DNA of 64,000 bases from Aquimarina sp. MMG016 (lineage in GTDB: Bacteria > Bacteroidota > Bacteroidia > Flavobacteriales > Flavobacteriaceae): contig NZ_JAGJEA010000001.1 in NCBI RefSeq assembly GCF_018100805.1, positions 496,001 to 560,000 on the forward strand, in the 5' to 3' direction. Every line of letters begins with the position of its first letter. Position 1 is the first letter of the stretch. Positions 29,048 through 37,935 of this stretch are shown piece after piece. The notes beneath the pieces are model-generated. The model searched no databases, had not been told where the DNA came from, and was given only the letters and a program-made list of their open reading frames with translations. Made by a program: the position numbers and the translations under genes.

Positions 29048-30643
29048 TTAGTCTTTTATAAGTTTACCTTCTGTGAGTGATAAAACTTTTTTGATCATTT
29101 TATCATCCTGATTAATAATTTTTTCAAAAACATCTGTGCCAAACATTTGTTGGGCCATTGTCGCTTTTAAATATTTTTTTAACTGTTCTTGATAGTTACT
29201 AAGTTCGATTTCTACACCTCTTCTTCTAATATACTTAAGAAATCCTTCAGAAAAATCATCATCTATAACTACTTCATTTTTAAATTCTTCCTGAGATAAA
29301 TTATTGTAAAAATCTCGTTTTTTATCTAATTCCTCAAAAACATACCCTCCCATACGTCCTGAACGAAGCAAATAATTAAGGGTCTCACCCACTCTTGTAG
29401 TATCTTTGCTTACAAAAATATCAGGTATAATTCCTCCACCTCCATAAACTACTTTACCCCCAGGTGTTCTAAACTTTAGAGAATCTGCAACCTGTATACT
29501 GTCTGCGTTTTGTAACTCTCCATTTTTATAACGCTCTAAATACTCATTAAAGTATTCTTTATTTCCATTTTCATATGGCTTTTGAATAGACCGACCAGTT
29601 GGTGTATAATATCTGGAGATAGTTAATCGTATTGCACTACCGTCTCCTAATGACATTTCACGCTGCACCAAACCTTTTCCATAAGAACGTCTTCCTATAA
29701 TTGTACCTCTATCATTATCTTGTATGGCTCCTGCCAAAATCTCACTAGCTGAGGCAGAATTTTCATTAAGAAACACAAACACATCACCGTCTTCAAAACT
29801 TCCATTTTTGGTGGCATAATTATTTTCGATCGCACCCTTCTTGTTTTTAGTAAACATAATCAAGGTATCGTCTTCCAAAAACTCGTCTGCAATCTTCAGT
29901 GCGGGTGCTATAAAACCTCCTCCATTATCTCGAAGATCAATTACTAATCCTTCTGCTCCTATATTTCTTAATGAATCTGAAGCTCTCTTAAATTCTTTAT
30001 ACGTGGTCTCCGCAAATCGATTTATTTTTATGTATCCCAATTTTTCATTGAGCATGTAAGACGCATCTACACTTTGTAAAGGAACGCGACCTCTTTTTAC
30101 CATAACATCAAATACTCCTGTCCCTTTTCGATAAACCTTGAGCTGTACCTGGCTATTTAACTCTCCTTTAAGTTTATTAGCTAATCCGTCTCTTATTAAT
30201 CCTTCGCCAAACAATGTATCATTATCAGCCATCAAAATCCTATCTCCGGCCTTGATACCAGATTTTTCACTTGGGCCTCCTTTTATGGTATTGATTACAG
30301 AAATTGTATCTCTATATGGATAATAACTCACCCCAATACCAATAAAATCCCCCTGCATACTTTCTGTAATGCCCTCTAGTTCTTCTGGTGGAATGTAAAC
30401 CGAATGTGGATCTAAGTTTTCAAGAATCCTATTTACTGTAACATCGACAATACTATCTGTATTAATCTCATCTACATATTCATAATCAATGTAGTCAATA
30501 AGACGGTTTAGTTTTTCCTTTTTTGGATTATATGAAAATAGCTTAGCTGATGGGTTACTAAAATCGAGTTTGCTTCCTAAAAAGATTCCCGCACCCATAG
30601 CCAGACCAATAAGTAAAGGTGTATATTTTTTTGAATAACTCAT
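29048..30643 (-). CDS. S41 family C-terminal processing peptidase
   Basis: This 531-residue serine protease has an N-terminal membrane anchor (about 8-25), a PDZ domain (about 85-165; GGPSEKSGIKAGDRIL) and the tail-specific protease domain. The serine sits in ENSASASEILAGAIQDND and the lysine in GRRSYGKGLVQ, forming the Ser-Lys dyad. It cleaves proteins near their C-termini in the periplasm. Its ATG overlaps the stop of the dCMP deaminase gene (TAATG), so the two are translationally coupled. Confidence 0.94.
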   Translation of the reverse strand: MSYSKKYTPLLIGLAMGAGIFLGSKLDFSNPSAKLFSYNPKKEKLNRLIDYIDYEYVDEINTDSIVDVTVNRILENLDPHSVYIPPEELEGITESMQGDFIGIGVSYYPYRDTISVINTIKGGPSEKSGIKAGDRILMADNDTLFGEGLIRDGLANKLKGELNSQVQLKVYRKGTGVFDVMVKRGRVPLQSVDASYMLNEKLGYIKINRFAETTYKEFKRASDSLRNIGAEGLVIDLRDNGGGFIAPALKIADEFLEDDTLIMFTKNKKGAIENNYATKNGSFEDGDVFVFLNENSASASEILAGAIQDNDRGTIIGRRSYGKGLVQREMSLGDGSAIRLTISRYYTPTGRSIQKPYENGNKEYFNEYLERYKNGELQNADSIQVADSLKFRTPGGKVVYGGGGIIPDIFVSKDTTRVGETLNYLLRSGRMGGYVFEELDKKRDFYNNLSQEEFKNEVVIDDDFSEGFLKYIRRRGVEIELSNYQEQLKKYLKATMAQQMFGTDVFEKIINQDDKMIKKVLSLTEGKLIKD

Positions 30644-31074
30644 TAACTGTCTAAATCTGTAATCTGTTCTATCTCTACTCCTGCTTTTTCTAAAAACTTT
30701 AGCCCCGAGTTATCTTTGTAACCAAATTGGTATACAATTCGTTTTATTCCCGCCTGATGAATTAATTTACTACATTCTTTACAAGGTGATAGTGTGATAT
30801 ATAATGTGGCACCTTTGCAAGATTGCGTAGAGGATGCTACTTTAGAGATTGCATTTGCTTCTGCATGCAACACATACCATTTTGTGTATCCTTCTTCATC
30901 TTCACAAGGGTTTTCAAACCCTGTTGGTGTTCCATTAAACCCATCAGAAATAATCATCCTATCTTTCACAATAACCGCACCAACTTTTTTCCTGTCACAG
31001 TGGGATAACTTTCCCCATTCTCTTGCTATCCTAAGATAAGCTTTATCATACTTAAGTTGTTTTTGTTTCGGCAT
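30643..31074 (-). CDS. dCMP deaminase
   Basis: This 143-residue zinc enzyme has HAEANAI and PCKECS, the signatures of the deoxycytidylate deaminase family (ComEB-like). It turns dCMP into dUMP for thymidylate synthesis. The length and motif spacing match the family. Its stop overlaps the start of the S41 peptidase gene. The pairing with an S41 peptidase is common in flavobacteria and seems to reflect position, not shared pathway. Confidence 0.92.
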   Translation of the reverse strand: MPKQKQLKYDKAYLRIAREWGKLSHCDRKKVGAVIVKDRMIISDGFNGTPTGFENPCEDEEGYTKWYVLHAEANAISKVASSTQSCKGATLYITLSPCKECSKLIHQAGIKRIVYQFGYKDNSGLKFLEKAGVEIEQITDLDS

Positions 31075-31160
31075 ATATCATTACGTCTGAAAAATTGACA
31101 CTAATTATAATACGAATATATTATGTCATTGTGTCAAATACAACCCTAATTGACAATAAA

Positions 31161-31745
31161 TTACCAAATTTTATTTTCGATAATCATAGGAATAACCATT
31201 CCAATTACAATTGAGGATACGATAAGAATCCAATCTCTTCTGGAAAACCTGAAAAAAGTCTGAGCAATAAAACTAAATATAAGTACAATGATAACAATTA
31301 TAATTTGTGAAATTTCTATCCCCAAAGCAAACTCAATTAAAGCCAATACTTTAGAACCTGCTCCACTACTGATCATCTTAAAATAACTTGAAAAACCTAA
31401 CCCATGAATAAGCCCAAAAAACACCGTGGTAACATATAAGATCACTATCTTATTATTCTTAGCACTATTCTTAGCAGTAAACACATTGAATAAAGCACCT
31501 ACAAGTATTGTAATAGGGATTAAAAACTCTACTAATCTAGAATTTACAGATACAACATTAAAAGCTGCCAAAAATAAAGATGCTGTATGCCCTATTGTAA
31601 AAAGAGTAACTAACATTAGTATTCTTTTCCAATTATCAAAAGTATATGCTACAGTAAGTATAATTAAAAACAAAATATGATCATACGCATTCCAATCCAG
31701 CACATGATAAAGACCTTGTTTAAAGTAAAACCAAAATTCAGACAT
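31161..31745 (-). CDS. HupE/UreJ-family membrane protein
   Basis: This 194-residue protein has about six membrane helices and the HupE/UreJ pattern GLYHVLDWNAYDHILF at the N-terminus, TIGHTASLFLA (about 50-60) and FFGLIHGLGFSSYF (about 112-125). The histidines could bind a metal; family members are linked to nickel or cobalt transport. Substrate is unproven. It has its own short promoter region on the right. Confidence 0.88.
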   Translation of the reverse strand: MSEFWFYFKQGLYHVLDWNAYDHILFLIILTVAYTFDNWKRILMLVTLFTIGHTASLFLAAFNVVSVNSRLVEFLIPITILVGALFNVFTAKNSAKNNKIVILYVTTVFFGLIHGLGFSSYFKMISSGAGSKVLALIEFALGIEISQIIIVIIVLIFSFIAQTFFRFSRRDWILIVSSIVIGMVIPMIIENKIW

Positions 31746-32127
31746 GTTATTTTTGCATTTTTGAGGTTGGGACTAAATGTACAATTAAATAGACGAATGA
31801 AAAAATTAGACGCAAATTCTTACAGGAATTTAAAATTCAATTTACAATACACTACAAAATTGTATGAAATTTCTTCAAATCTATACCCTATAAATTCAAA
31901 AAAAAATTGACTAGTAAACAAAATCTCTTAATAGTTTTTTTGAGTATATTATATCAATGATTTTTTATTCTATTTTTTGTTAAAAGCCTTATTTAAAATT
32001 ATATCCCCATTTTTAGGGATATTATCCCCCTATTTTTGGAAAATAAAATACTTAAATTTACATACTTAACCACTAACAATTATTCTTGTATAACATTTTA
32101 AGAAATATTACACATAAAAATTAACTC
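31746..32127. other. Divergent intergenic region
   Basis: These 382 AT-rich bases hold no convincing gene. A hairpin ATATCCC / GGGATAT lies at 32001-32022, followed by a second ATCCCCC block that repeats its left arm. It may be a binding site or leader structure for the gene at 32128. A TATTTTTG box at 31747-31754 on the plus strand has no gene behind it. Confidence 0.4.
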
Positions 32128-32514
32128 ATGAAGAATATCAACCTAAGTACAATATTGCAGATTGTGGCTCTCTTGTTTTTGGTGATCATTGGATATCTCA
32201 CTTTTAATTCTAGTTCTAACTGGAAAATCATAAAATCAGAACTAGACAATGCTAGAGAAGAACTTAAGACCTCTAAAGAAACCTTGATAACCACGAAATC
32301 TGATCTGGAAAATTCAAAAAAAGAGTTCCAAAAAATGAAAGCTCAAAAAGACCTTATTATTCATAAACGAGACTCTTTAATATTTGATTTTAAAAGAAAA
32401 AATGCTAAAGATTGGGAAGAATTACAGCGTATTAAAGATTCTATAAAATTTACCAATGATAAGTTAGCCAAAGACCGGGCAATAATAGATGGTCTTCTTG
32501 GACTAAATAAGTAA
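32128..32514 (+). CDS. Membrane-anchored coiled-coil protein
   Basis: This 128-residue protein has one N-terminal membrane helix (about 8-25) and then an almost continuous coiled coil (30-120) rich in Lys, Glu and Leu, with repeats such as ELKTSKETLITTKSDLENSKKEF. I do not recognise the family. The next gene, also coiled-coil with a signal peptide, starts 47 bases downstream; they may form a complex. Confidence 0.65.
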   Translation: MKNINLSTILQIVALLFLVIIGYLTFNSSSNWKIIKSELDNAREELKTSKETLITTKSDLENSKKEFQKMKAQKDLIIHKRDSLIFDFKRKNAKDWEELQRIKDSIKFTNDKLAKDRAIIDGLLGLNK

Positions 32515-32561
32515 CAACCATATATCCGAACATTACATCTAATACTTCAATTTAATACATC

Positions 32562-33107
32562 ATGAAAAAATTATTCCTTGTTCTTTTTATAATAACTGTT
32601 TGTTTTTCTCACGGTCAGGAATTAGATTCATTAAAAGTTATTGAAATTCCCAGATCCTATGCAGATCGAGTGGGTGAGCCATTTAAAGTAAAACAAGACA
32701 GTTTATATATTTTTCGTACCACAGATGTTCTTCTAGTCAACAAAAAATCTTTTTCAGCATTAAAAAATGTGTATTTGAGCACTCTTGATCAGGATAAAAT
32801 GACCAAAGATCTGATTGAAAAATACACTCAAACACTAAGTAGAAACATAGATCTAGAGCGTAAGTTAAAAATAAATTTCAGGGAATCAGATAGTTTAGAT
32901 TTAGAAGTTTATAAGAGAACTCAAGCTACATTAACCAATACTCAGAGAGCATTAGATTATACCATAAACAGCCTTGAAAAAGCCTCCACCAGTCTTGACC
33001 TTGTAGAAAAGAATGCAAGACGAGAACGGAGAAAAAATGTTTTTGAAAAAATATTAATAGGTATTGCTGGTATTGGAGCTGGCGTGCTGGTTGGTGTGTC
33101 GCTTTAA
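32562..33107 (+). CDS. Secreted coiled-coil protein with C-terminal membrane helix
   Basis: This 181-residue protein has a signal peptide (1-18, ending SHGQE), a charged helical middle (80-155) and a C-terminal glycine-rich hydrophobic helix (about 163-181; LIGIAGIGAGVLVGVSL). This layout resembles small phage- or envelope-associated helper proteins in flavobacteria, but I cannot name a family. It is the last chromosomal gene before the tRNA-Leu remnant. Confidence 0.65.
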   Translation: MKKLFLVLFIITVCFSHGQELDSLKVIEIPRSYADRVGEPFKVKQDSLYIFRTTDVLLVNKKSFSALKNVYLSTLDQDKMTKDLIEKYTQTLSRNIDLERKLKINFRESDSLDLEVYKRTQATLTNTQRALDYTINSLEKASTSLDLVEKNARRERRKNVFEKILIGIAGIGAGVLVGVSL

Positions 33108-33135
33108 GACCAATAATCAAGAAACTAAATTTTAT

Positions 33136-33170
33136 AAAAAAACCTCTAAAATCTACAGATTAAAGAGGTT
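33136..33170 (-). terminator. Terminator of the former tRNA-Leu gene
   Basis: Read on the minus strand, outer stem AACCTCT / AGAGGTT and inner stem AATCT / AGATT, separated by a symmetric internal loop, end in a run of T. It lies just after the 3' end of the tRNA remnant. It may also serve the plus-strand gene ending at 33107. Confidence 0.85.
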
Positions 33171-33175
33171 TCTTG

Positions 33176-33232
33176 TACTCAAGGTGGGAATCGAACCCAC
33201 ACTCCCGAAGGAACTGGATTTTGAATCCAGCG
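33176..33232 (-). tRNA. 3' remnant of tRNA-Leu(CAA), probable attachment site
   Basis: On the minus strand the anticodon arm CTGGA-TTCAAAA-TCCAG (anticodon CAA, 33214-33230), a class II variable arm (33201-33213), the T arm with TTCGATT loop (33184-33200) and the 3' acceptor strand CTTGAGTA are perfect. Upstream of the anticodon arm no D arm or matching 5' acceptor strand is found. Only the 3' part of a tRNA-Leu gene is therefore present. With an integrase gene 160 bases away, this is the pattern left at the far end of an element that integrated into a tRNA gene. The intact copy should lie beyond the right window edge. Confidence 0.8.
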
Positions 33233-33394
33233 ATTTATACACCGAAACAAACCCAAATAATCCTTAACCTTTGAAAATACTAATAAAATCAAGATTTAAA
33301 AGACTACCTTAAAATCTATTGAAGCTTTTAAAATTCACAATTTGTTTAACCTATGTTTAACCCATAATGATTATCTTTGATTAAAAATTAGTAG

Positions 33395-34612
33395 ATGGCT
33401 TCAATCAGAATAGTTTTATACAAGAGTAAAAAAAGGTCGGACGGAAAATATCCAATTGTTTTAAGAATCATTAAAGATAGAAGACCAAGCTACTTATATT
33501 TAGAATGGATTGATGAAAAACATTGGGATCAAGAAAAAAACAAAGTCAAGAATTCTTACCACAGTGCTTCTAGGTTAAATAATTACCTATTAAAAAAGCT
33601 AACTGAAGCTGATGATTTGATTTTAGATTTTGAGGCTAATAAAAAAACCTATACATCATCCCAGATAACAGAAACCTTAAAAGGCCGAAAACCATCAAAA
33701 CTGTTTTTTAAATATTCTGAAGAGTATTTTGAAGGCCTGCTAAAACTAGAAAAATATAGTAGAGTTATTGCTGATCGAGGTAGAATAAAGAAATTCAAAA
33801 AATTTCTAGGAAATAAAGACATTCGTTTTGAAGAAATAAACCAACCAATGCTTAATAGGTTTAAAATGTATCTTGTTACCTCAGAAAAAAAAATATCTGA
33901 AAGATCGATAATGAATAGCTTCGTAGTGATTAGAACAATATTTAATAAAGCAATTAAAGATAATATCGTTGAACAAAAATATTATCCTTTTGGTAAAAAT
34001 AAAGTAAAAATAAAATTCCCGGAAACTATAAAAATTGGATTGGAAGAAGATGAGATACGAGCTATTGAAGAACTGGACCTACCAGAAAAATCTACAATTT
34101 GGCATACACGAAATATATTTTTATTTTCTTTTTATCTCGCTGGCATGAGGGTATCTGATGTTTTAAGAGTGAAATGGAATGATATAAAAGATGAAAGAAT
34201 ATACTATCAAATGAGCAAAAACAAAAAGGTAGATTCTTTGAAACTACCATTAAAGGTAAAACTGATTTTAGATTATTACAAAGAAGATCAAAGATCCCAG
34301 AACGATTTCATCTTCCCAGAACTAAAAAAAGCTAAAGAACATAACGAAAAAGATTTATATATAAAATCTAAAACCGCAACTAAAAAATTTAATCACTATT
34401 TAAAACAAATTTCTGAACAAGCAGAAATAAACAAAAAAGTTACTATGCATATCGCTAGGCATTCTTTTGGAAATATAGCAGGAGATAAAATATCACCACA
34501 CATGCTTCAAAAACTCTATAGACACTCTCATTTAAGCACAACAATAGGGTATCAAGGTAATTTCATTCACAAAGAAGCGGATGACGCCTTGGATAGTGTC
34601 CTTGACTTCTAA
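33395..34612 (+). CDS. Tyrosine recombinase (integrase)
   Basis: This 405-residue site-specific recombinase has the Bacteroidota arm-binding domain (1-85), a SAM-like core-binding domain (about 100-200) and the catalytic domain. The residues Arg252 (AGMRVSD), His352 and Arg355 (HIARH), His377 (RHSH) and the nucleophile Tyr386 (GYQ) are all present, so it should be active. It is adjacent to the tRNA-Leu remnant and is the likely enzyme that inserted the element to the right. Confidence 0.94.
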   Translation: MASIRIVLYKSKKRSDGKYPIVLRIIKDRRPSYLYLEWIDEKHWDQEKNKVKNSYHSASRLNNYLLKKLTEADDLILDFEANKKTYTSSQITETLKGRKPSKLFFKYSEEYFEGLLKLEKYSRVIADRGRIKKFKKFLGNKDIRFEEINQPMLNRFKMYLVTSEKKISERSIMNSFVVIRTIFNKAIKDNIVEQKYYPFGKNKVKIKFPETIKIGLEEDEIRAIEELDLPEKSTIWHTRNIFLFSFYLAGMRVSDVLRVKWNDIKDERIYYQMSKNKKVDSLKLPLKVKLILDYYKEDQRSQNDFIFPELKKAKEHNEKDLYIKSKTATKKFNHYLKQISEQAEINKKVTMHIARHSFGNIAGDKISPHMLQKLYRHSHLSTTIGYQGNFIHKEADDALDSVLDF

Positions 34613-34743
34613 TGTTATAATTGAACCTCAATAAACTATTCCATATGAAAGTTTTTCTTATAAGCTTTGAGAATAAGATTCTTAGTTAAGAAAAAACAGT
34701 TTATGTTCATCTGGCAAATTGAAAAGAACTCTTAAGCTGATTA

Positions 34744-35598
34744 TTATTTTCGATGAATATTCATCAAGTAATACTTATATAAAAAATCATAACAAACTAA
34801 CTCATAAAATCGCTGTTTGGATCGAAAAGCTCTATTCACAAGCATATGAATATAACTACTAATTAATTGATTTTTTGATAAGTTGTGACTCTTATCGAGA
34901 TAGGTAAGTATATTTTGTATAGTTTCTGAAGAGGTATTTTGAGTGGCTTCCAGAACTTGATATAATGGTTTAGCATTCAGGTTTAGACCTAACACAAATG
35001 ATAGTAATTGTTCTTTATGCAGTCTGTATTTTTTGTCCAGCTGTTTTGTTAATTGCTTGTTACCATTAAATTCTTTCCAAAAAGATTCTTTATTAGTTTT
35101 GGCTAAGTTCAGTTTATCTTCTAAAGTATAATGAAAAGATTCTAATAGGCTGTCAATCGCTTTTAAGATGAATATGAAATATAAATCATCATCATCTATG
35201 AGTTCTATAGCCTGGAGCAGCATTTCGCTTTCGCGGTGAAATAAATATTCAGAATTCTCTATGTTTCCTGAGCCGTAACGTTCTAATTCGCGTATGTAGG
35301 TATCAGTTTGTACTTTGTATATGATGTCATCATTCACATAAGATTTAATACTCTCATTAAAAGCCAGGATTACACTACCGATATGTTTTGTGTCTGTTAC
35401 GTGAAACCGTATTCTAATATGAAAATCCGGATCGTTATATCTGATAAAAAACCATTTGTCTATCCACCCTTTTTGTTTTAGCGTATCTATAAGTGGTTTT
35501 ATTGTCGTCGTCAATATCAAATCTGAAGTTCTGGCACCACAGTATATTTTATAATACAACCACTCGTCTCCTGGTATGAATATTCTTTTGGGTTTCAT
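34744..35598 (-). CDS. Lanthipeptide dehydratase elimination subunit (SpaB_C / thiopeptide-type)
   Basis: This 284-residue protein matches the SpaB C-terminal domain, which removes glutamate from glutamylated Ser/Thr to make dehydroalanine or dehydrobutyrine. Typical parts are GDEWLYYKIYCG (N-terminus) and WFFIRYNDPDFHIRIRFHV. In many LanB enzymes this domain is fused to the larger part; here it is a separate gene downstream of the large subunit, as in several Bacteroidota. The ATG at 35598 was chosen over an in-frame TTG at 35613. A REP-like palindrome separates the two LanB genes. Confidence 0.9.
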   Translation of the reverse strand: MKPKRIFIPGDEWLYYKIYCGARTSDLILTTTIKPLIDTLKQKGWIDKWFFIRYNDPDFHIRIRFHVTDTKHIGSVILAFNESIKSYVNDDIIYKVQTDTYIRELERYGSGNIENSEYLFHRESEMLLQAIELIDDDDLYFIFILKAIDSLLESFHYTLEDKLNLAKTNKESFWKEFNGNKQLTKQLDKKYRLHKEQLLSFVLGLNLNAKPLYQVLEATQNTSSETIQNILTYLDKSHNLSKNQLISSYIHMLVNRAFRSKQRFYELVCYDFLYKYYLMNIHRK

Positions 35599-35640
35599 TA
35601 TTAGTTTTTGCAATTCATTTTATTACTCCAACAATATTTT

Positions 35641-35668
35641 GGATCCCACATCAAGTGTGGGATGACAC
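35641..35668. repeat. REP-like palindromic repeat, copy 1
   Basis: An 8-bp perfect stem ATCCCACA / TGTGGGAT surrounds the loop TCAAG and is followed by GACA. A second palindrome with the same end bases and a TCAGG loop is found at 39181. Confidence 0.6.
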
Positions 35669-35671
35669 AAC

Positions 35672-37867
35672 TCACGCGTTCTTTAGTTTTTCTTCATTAT
35701 AAAAAGAGATTACAAATTGATTGGTGAATCCTTCATTTCCTCTTTTAACAATGCATTCTTCTGTAAAAAAGAATTCTTCTAATATGAATTCTTTTCTTTT
35801 CTTCACAGTATCTAGCCACATCTTAATCATATTATAGTTTTCTAAATTCATCAGCAAAGTGTTATCTCCATCTACTAACTGAACTAACTTAGGTATTCGT
35901 AATGAAGCTCTCCAAGTTGTAATAGTTTCGATTAATATTTCCTTATCCTTATTTAGAAATCCAGTGATATCTTCTTTTTTGATAACCCACCTGGCTTTTG
36001 ATAAGATAAAATCTTTGTACATTACTCTTGGTAGAAAAGCTCTTTTTTCTAACATTGCACCCCAATTAAATCCTACACCGGATCGTAATTTCTGTTTTTG
36101 TACATCACATAAAAAATGATAGATAGGTAATGCATTAGCACTATAGTTATGTGCGTTACTTAGCTTAGGCAGCACATTTTTGTTATGTTTTTTGGATCTT
36201 AAATGTACTTTCCCACCTTTTATGGATATCATCAAATCATCGATTGGAATTTGGTTCTCTATAGCTACACTGGATTTGCCTAGATAAGGGATTTCATACT
36301 CTCTTAAAGTTTCTCTCCTGATGACATTACCTGTTCTGGATTCCGGGAGATGAATAATTTCTGCTAAAATAGCACCAGGGTTCATCTGCTCTTCTGTGTC
36401 TGTAATTTCTTTAACTAATGACAATAATTCTTGATTACCAGTGGTAAACCTTCCTAAAAGATTCGTAGCAGAAGACCCGCCGATAGATCCTAATATCATT
36501 TTTTCTTCTCCGTCCAGCTGTATCAGTTCTGCCATCGTGCTCAATGTATCGGGTAGGTCATTCCAATTTTCTTCAAAACCTTCTAGATCTGTGTCTTCTA
36601 TTTCTATAGTATATGCCGATTTTTTAAGTTTTTGATGTAATAGATTACAAAAAGGATTCCAATCGATTTGTTGCTCTTTCTGTACCTTACGCGGAATATC
36701 TAACCCATCCAAAAAAGGAGTTGAATCCGAAGCATCTTGATGTTGCAAATATCCTATACCTATTTCTGTATCGAGAGCTGTCGTTAATTCTACTTCTCGA
36801 GTTTCATACCTTTTAGTAAAAGCGGCTATAAATCGATCCAGGTTAGTATCTTTATGAGGAACTGTCATTTTATTAAAAACAGGTAATAATTTCTTAATCC
36901 TATATGCCCATTTTTTGTTTAGCTCATTGTTTATGTATTTTGGATATAGATCAGTTTGAAAAAGATATTTTAACTCAAAGGAAATATTATGGTGATCAAT
37001 AAGCTGACTTATTTGATTGTATTTTTTTATTGAATTTCCTATTTGTGTATCCAGTTCATTAAGCAACTCAAAGAGTTGTTCAATAAACGCTACTAAACCT
37101 TCTGTTTCTTTTAATCCAGAGAGTGCTTCTTGTATCTGCATTAAAAAATCATCTCCTGTTACAGTGGGCTCCAATTGACTTACCAATACCTGATTATCAA
37201 TCAACTCTTCAATAAAAGCTAATGCTTCATCTATAGTGATTTCATCATCAACCAAAAGCTCAGCCAATATTTTAATAGTGGCGCCCGTTTTAGCTTTCTC
37301 TACTATGGTTTCTAAGTACTCGGTATAGGTAATAGCTTCTAATGAATGTTCTCTGCGATTGAACTTATTATAGATATATTCTACGTATCGAAATTGATCA
37401 CCGATTTTATATAAACTGTTATTAGGATACCAAAGTAATTGTTGTTTAACCTCTGGGAGCTTAGCCAGGTTTTGGGCCCAAGCTACTACAAAGTTCATAT
37501 CTAATCTGGTTTGTCTTTTATGATTGTATGAGGGTGCAATTTTAATATTTGTGCTATTATCAAACCTCCCCACACTACACCCTGCAAATAACCCAAATGG
37601 CGTACAACGTGATGAGATACGGGTTATGTATTTTAGCAATGCATATAGCAATCTATCAGATGGAAGGTTGTTATTTGCTATTATGGACTTATCTATCTCG
37701 GCATATAAATCTGGAGATGCTAAAAATATAGCTTCCTTTATTACTGGGTCTTTCCAAATTTTTCTGATTTTTGACGCACTATCTATAATATGCAATTTAT
37801 TTAGACCTACTAAAGATGTCCTTAGACAATACTGATCAAAAAAAGTATATGGATTTTTGGATTTCAA
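35672..37867 (-). CDS. Class I lanthipeptide dehydratase, glutamylation subunit (LanB N-terminal part)
   Basis: This 731-residue protein is the large LanB fragment, which transfers glutamate from glutamyl-tRNA to Ser/Thr of a precursor peptide. It opens like the family (YTFFDQYCLRTSLVGLNKL) and contains RISSRCTPFGLFAGCSVGRF near residue 95. It ends where fused LanB enzymes continue into the elimination domain, which is encoded by the next gene. The start is a TTG: no in-frame ATG exists between the preceding stop codon at 37886-37888 and residue 120, and the family start lies right at the TTG. It is divergent from lanC with 68 bases between. Confidence 0.92.
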   Translation of the reverse strand: MKSKNPYTFFDQYCLRTSLVGLNKLHIIDSASKIRKIWKDPVIKEAIFLASPDLYAEIDKSIIANNNLPSDRLLYALLKYITRISSRCTPFGLFAGCSVGRFDNSTNIKIAPSYNHKRQTRLDMNFVVAWAQNLAKLPEVKQQLLWYPNNSLYKIGDQFRYVEYIYNKFNRREHSLEAITYTEYLETIVEKAKTGATIKILAELLVDDEITIDEALAFIEELIDNQVLVSQLEPTVTGDDFLMQIQEALSGLKETEGLVAFIEQLFELLNELDTQIGNSIKKYNQISQLIDHHNISFELKYLFQTDLYPKYINNELNKKWAYRIKKLLPVFNKMTVPHKDTNLDRFIAAFTKRYETREVELTTALDTEIGIGYLQHQDASDSTPFLDGLDIPRKVQKEQQIDWNPFCNLLHQKLKKSAYTIEIEDTDLEGFEENWNDLPDTLSTMAELIQLDGEEKMILGSIGGSSATNLLGRFTTGNQELLSLVKEITDTEEQMNPGAILAEIIHLPESRTGNVIRRETLREYEIPYLGKSSVAIENQIPIDDLMISIKGGKVHLRSKKHNKNVLPKLSNAHNYSANALPIYHFLCDVQKQKLRSGVGFNWGAMLEKRAFLPRVMYKDFILSKARWVIKKEDITGFLNKDKEILIETITTWRASLRIPKLVQLVDGDNTLLMNLENYNMIKMWLDTVKKRKEFILEEFFFTEECIVKRGNEGFTNQFVISFYNEEKLKNA

Positions 37868-37935
37868 ATCTTTATAGAAGCTATTTTAATTATATTGTTC
37901 CGATATCAGAATGATCAATATTCAGGGTACAAAAT

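Noticed and set aside
31677..31910. 77-residue plus-strand frame next to hupE
   Set aside because: It starts inside hupE on the other strand, has no domain and a composition typical of AT-rich non-coding DNA.
33064..33267. Open frame across the tRNA-Leu remnant
   Set aside because: Its middle is the translated tRNA segment; the tRNA structure explains the sequence better.
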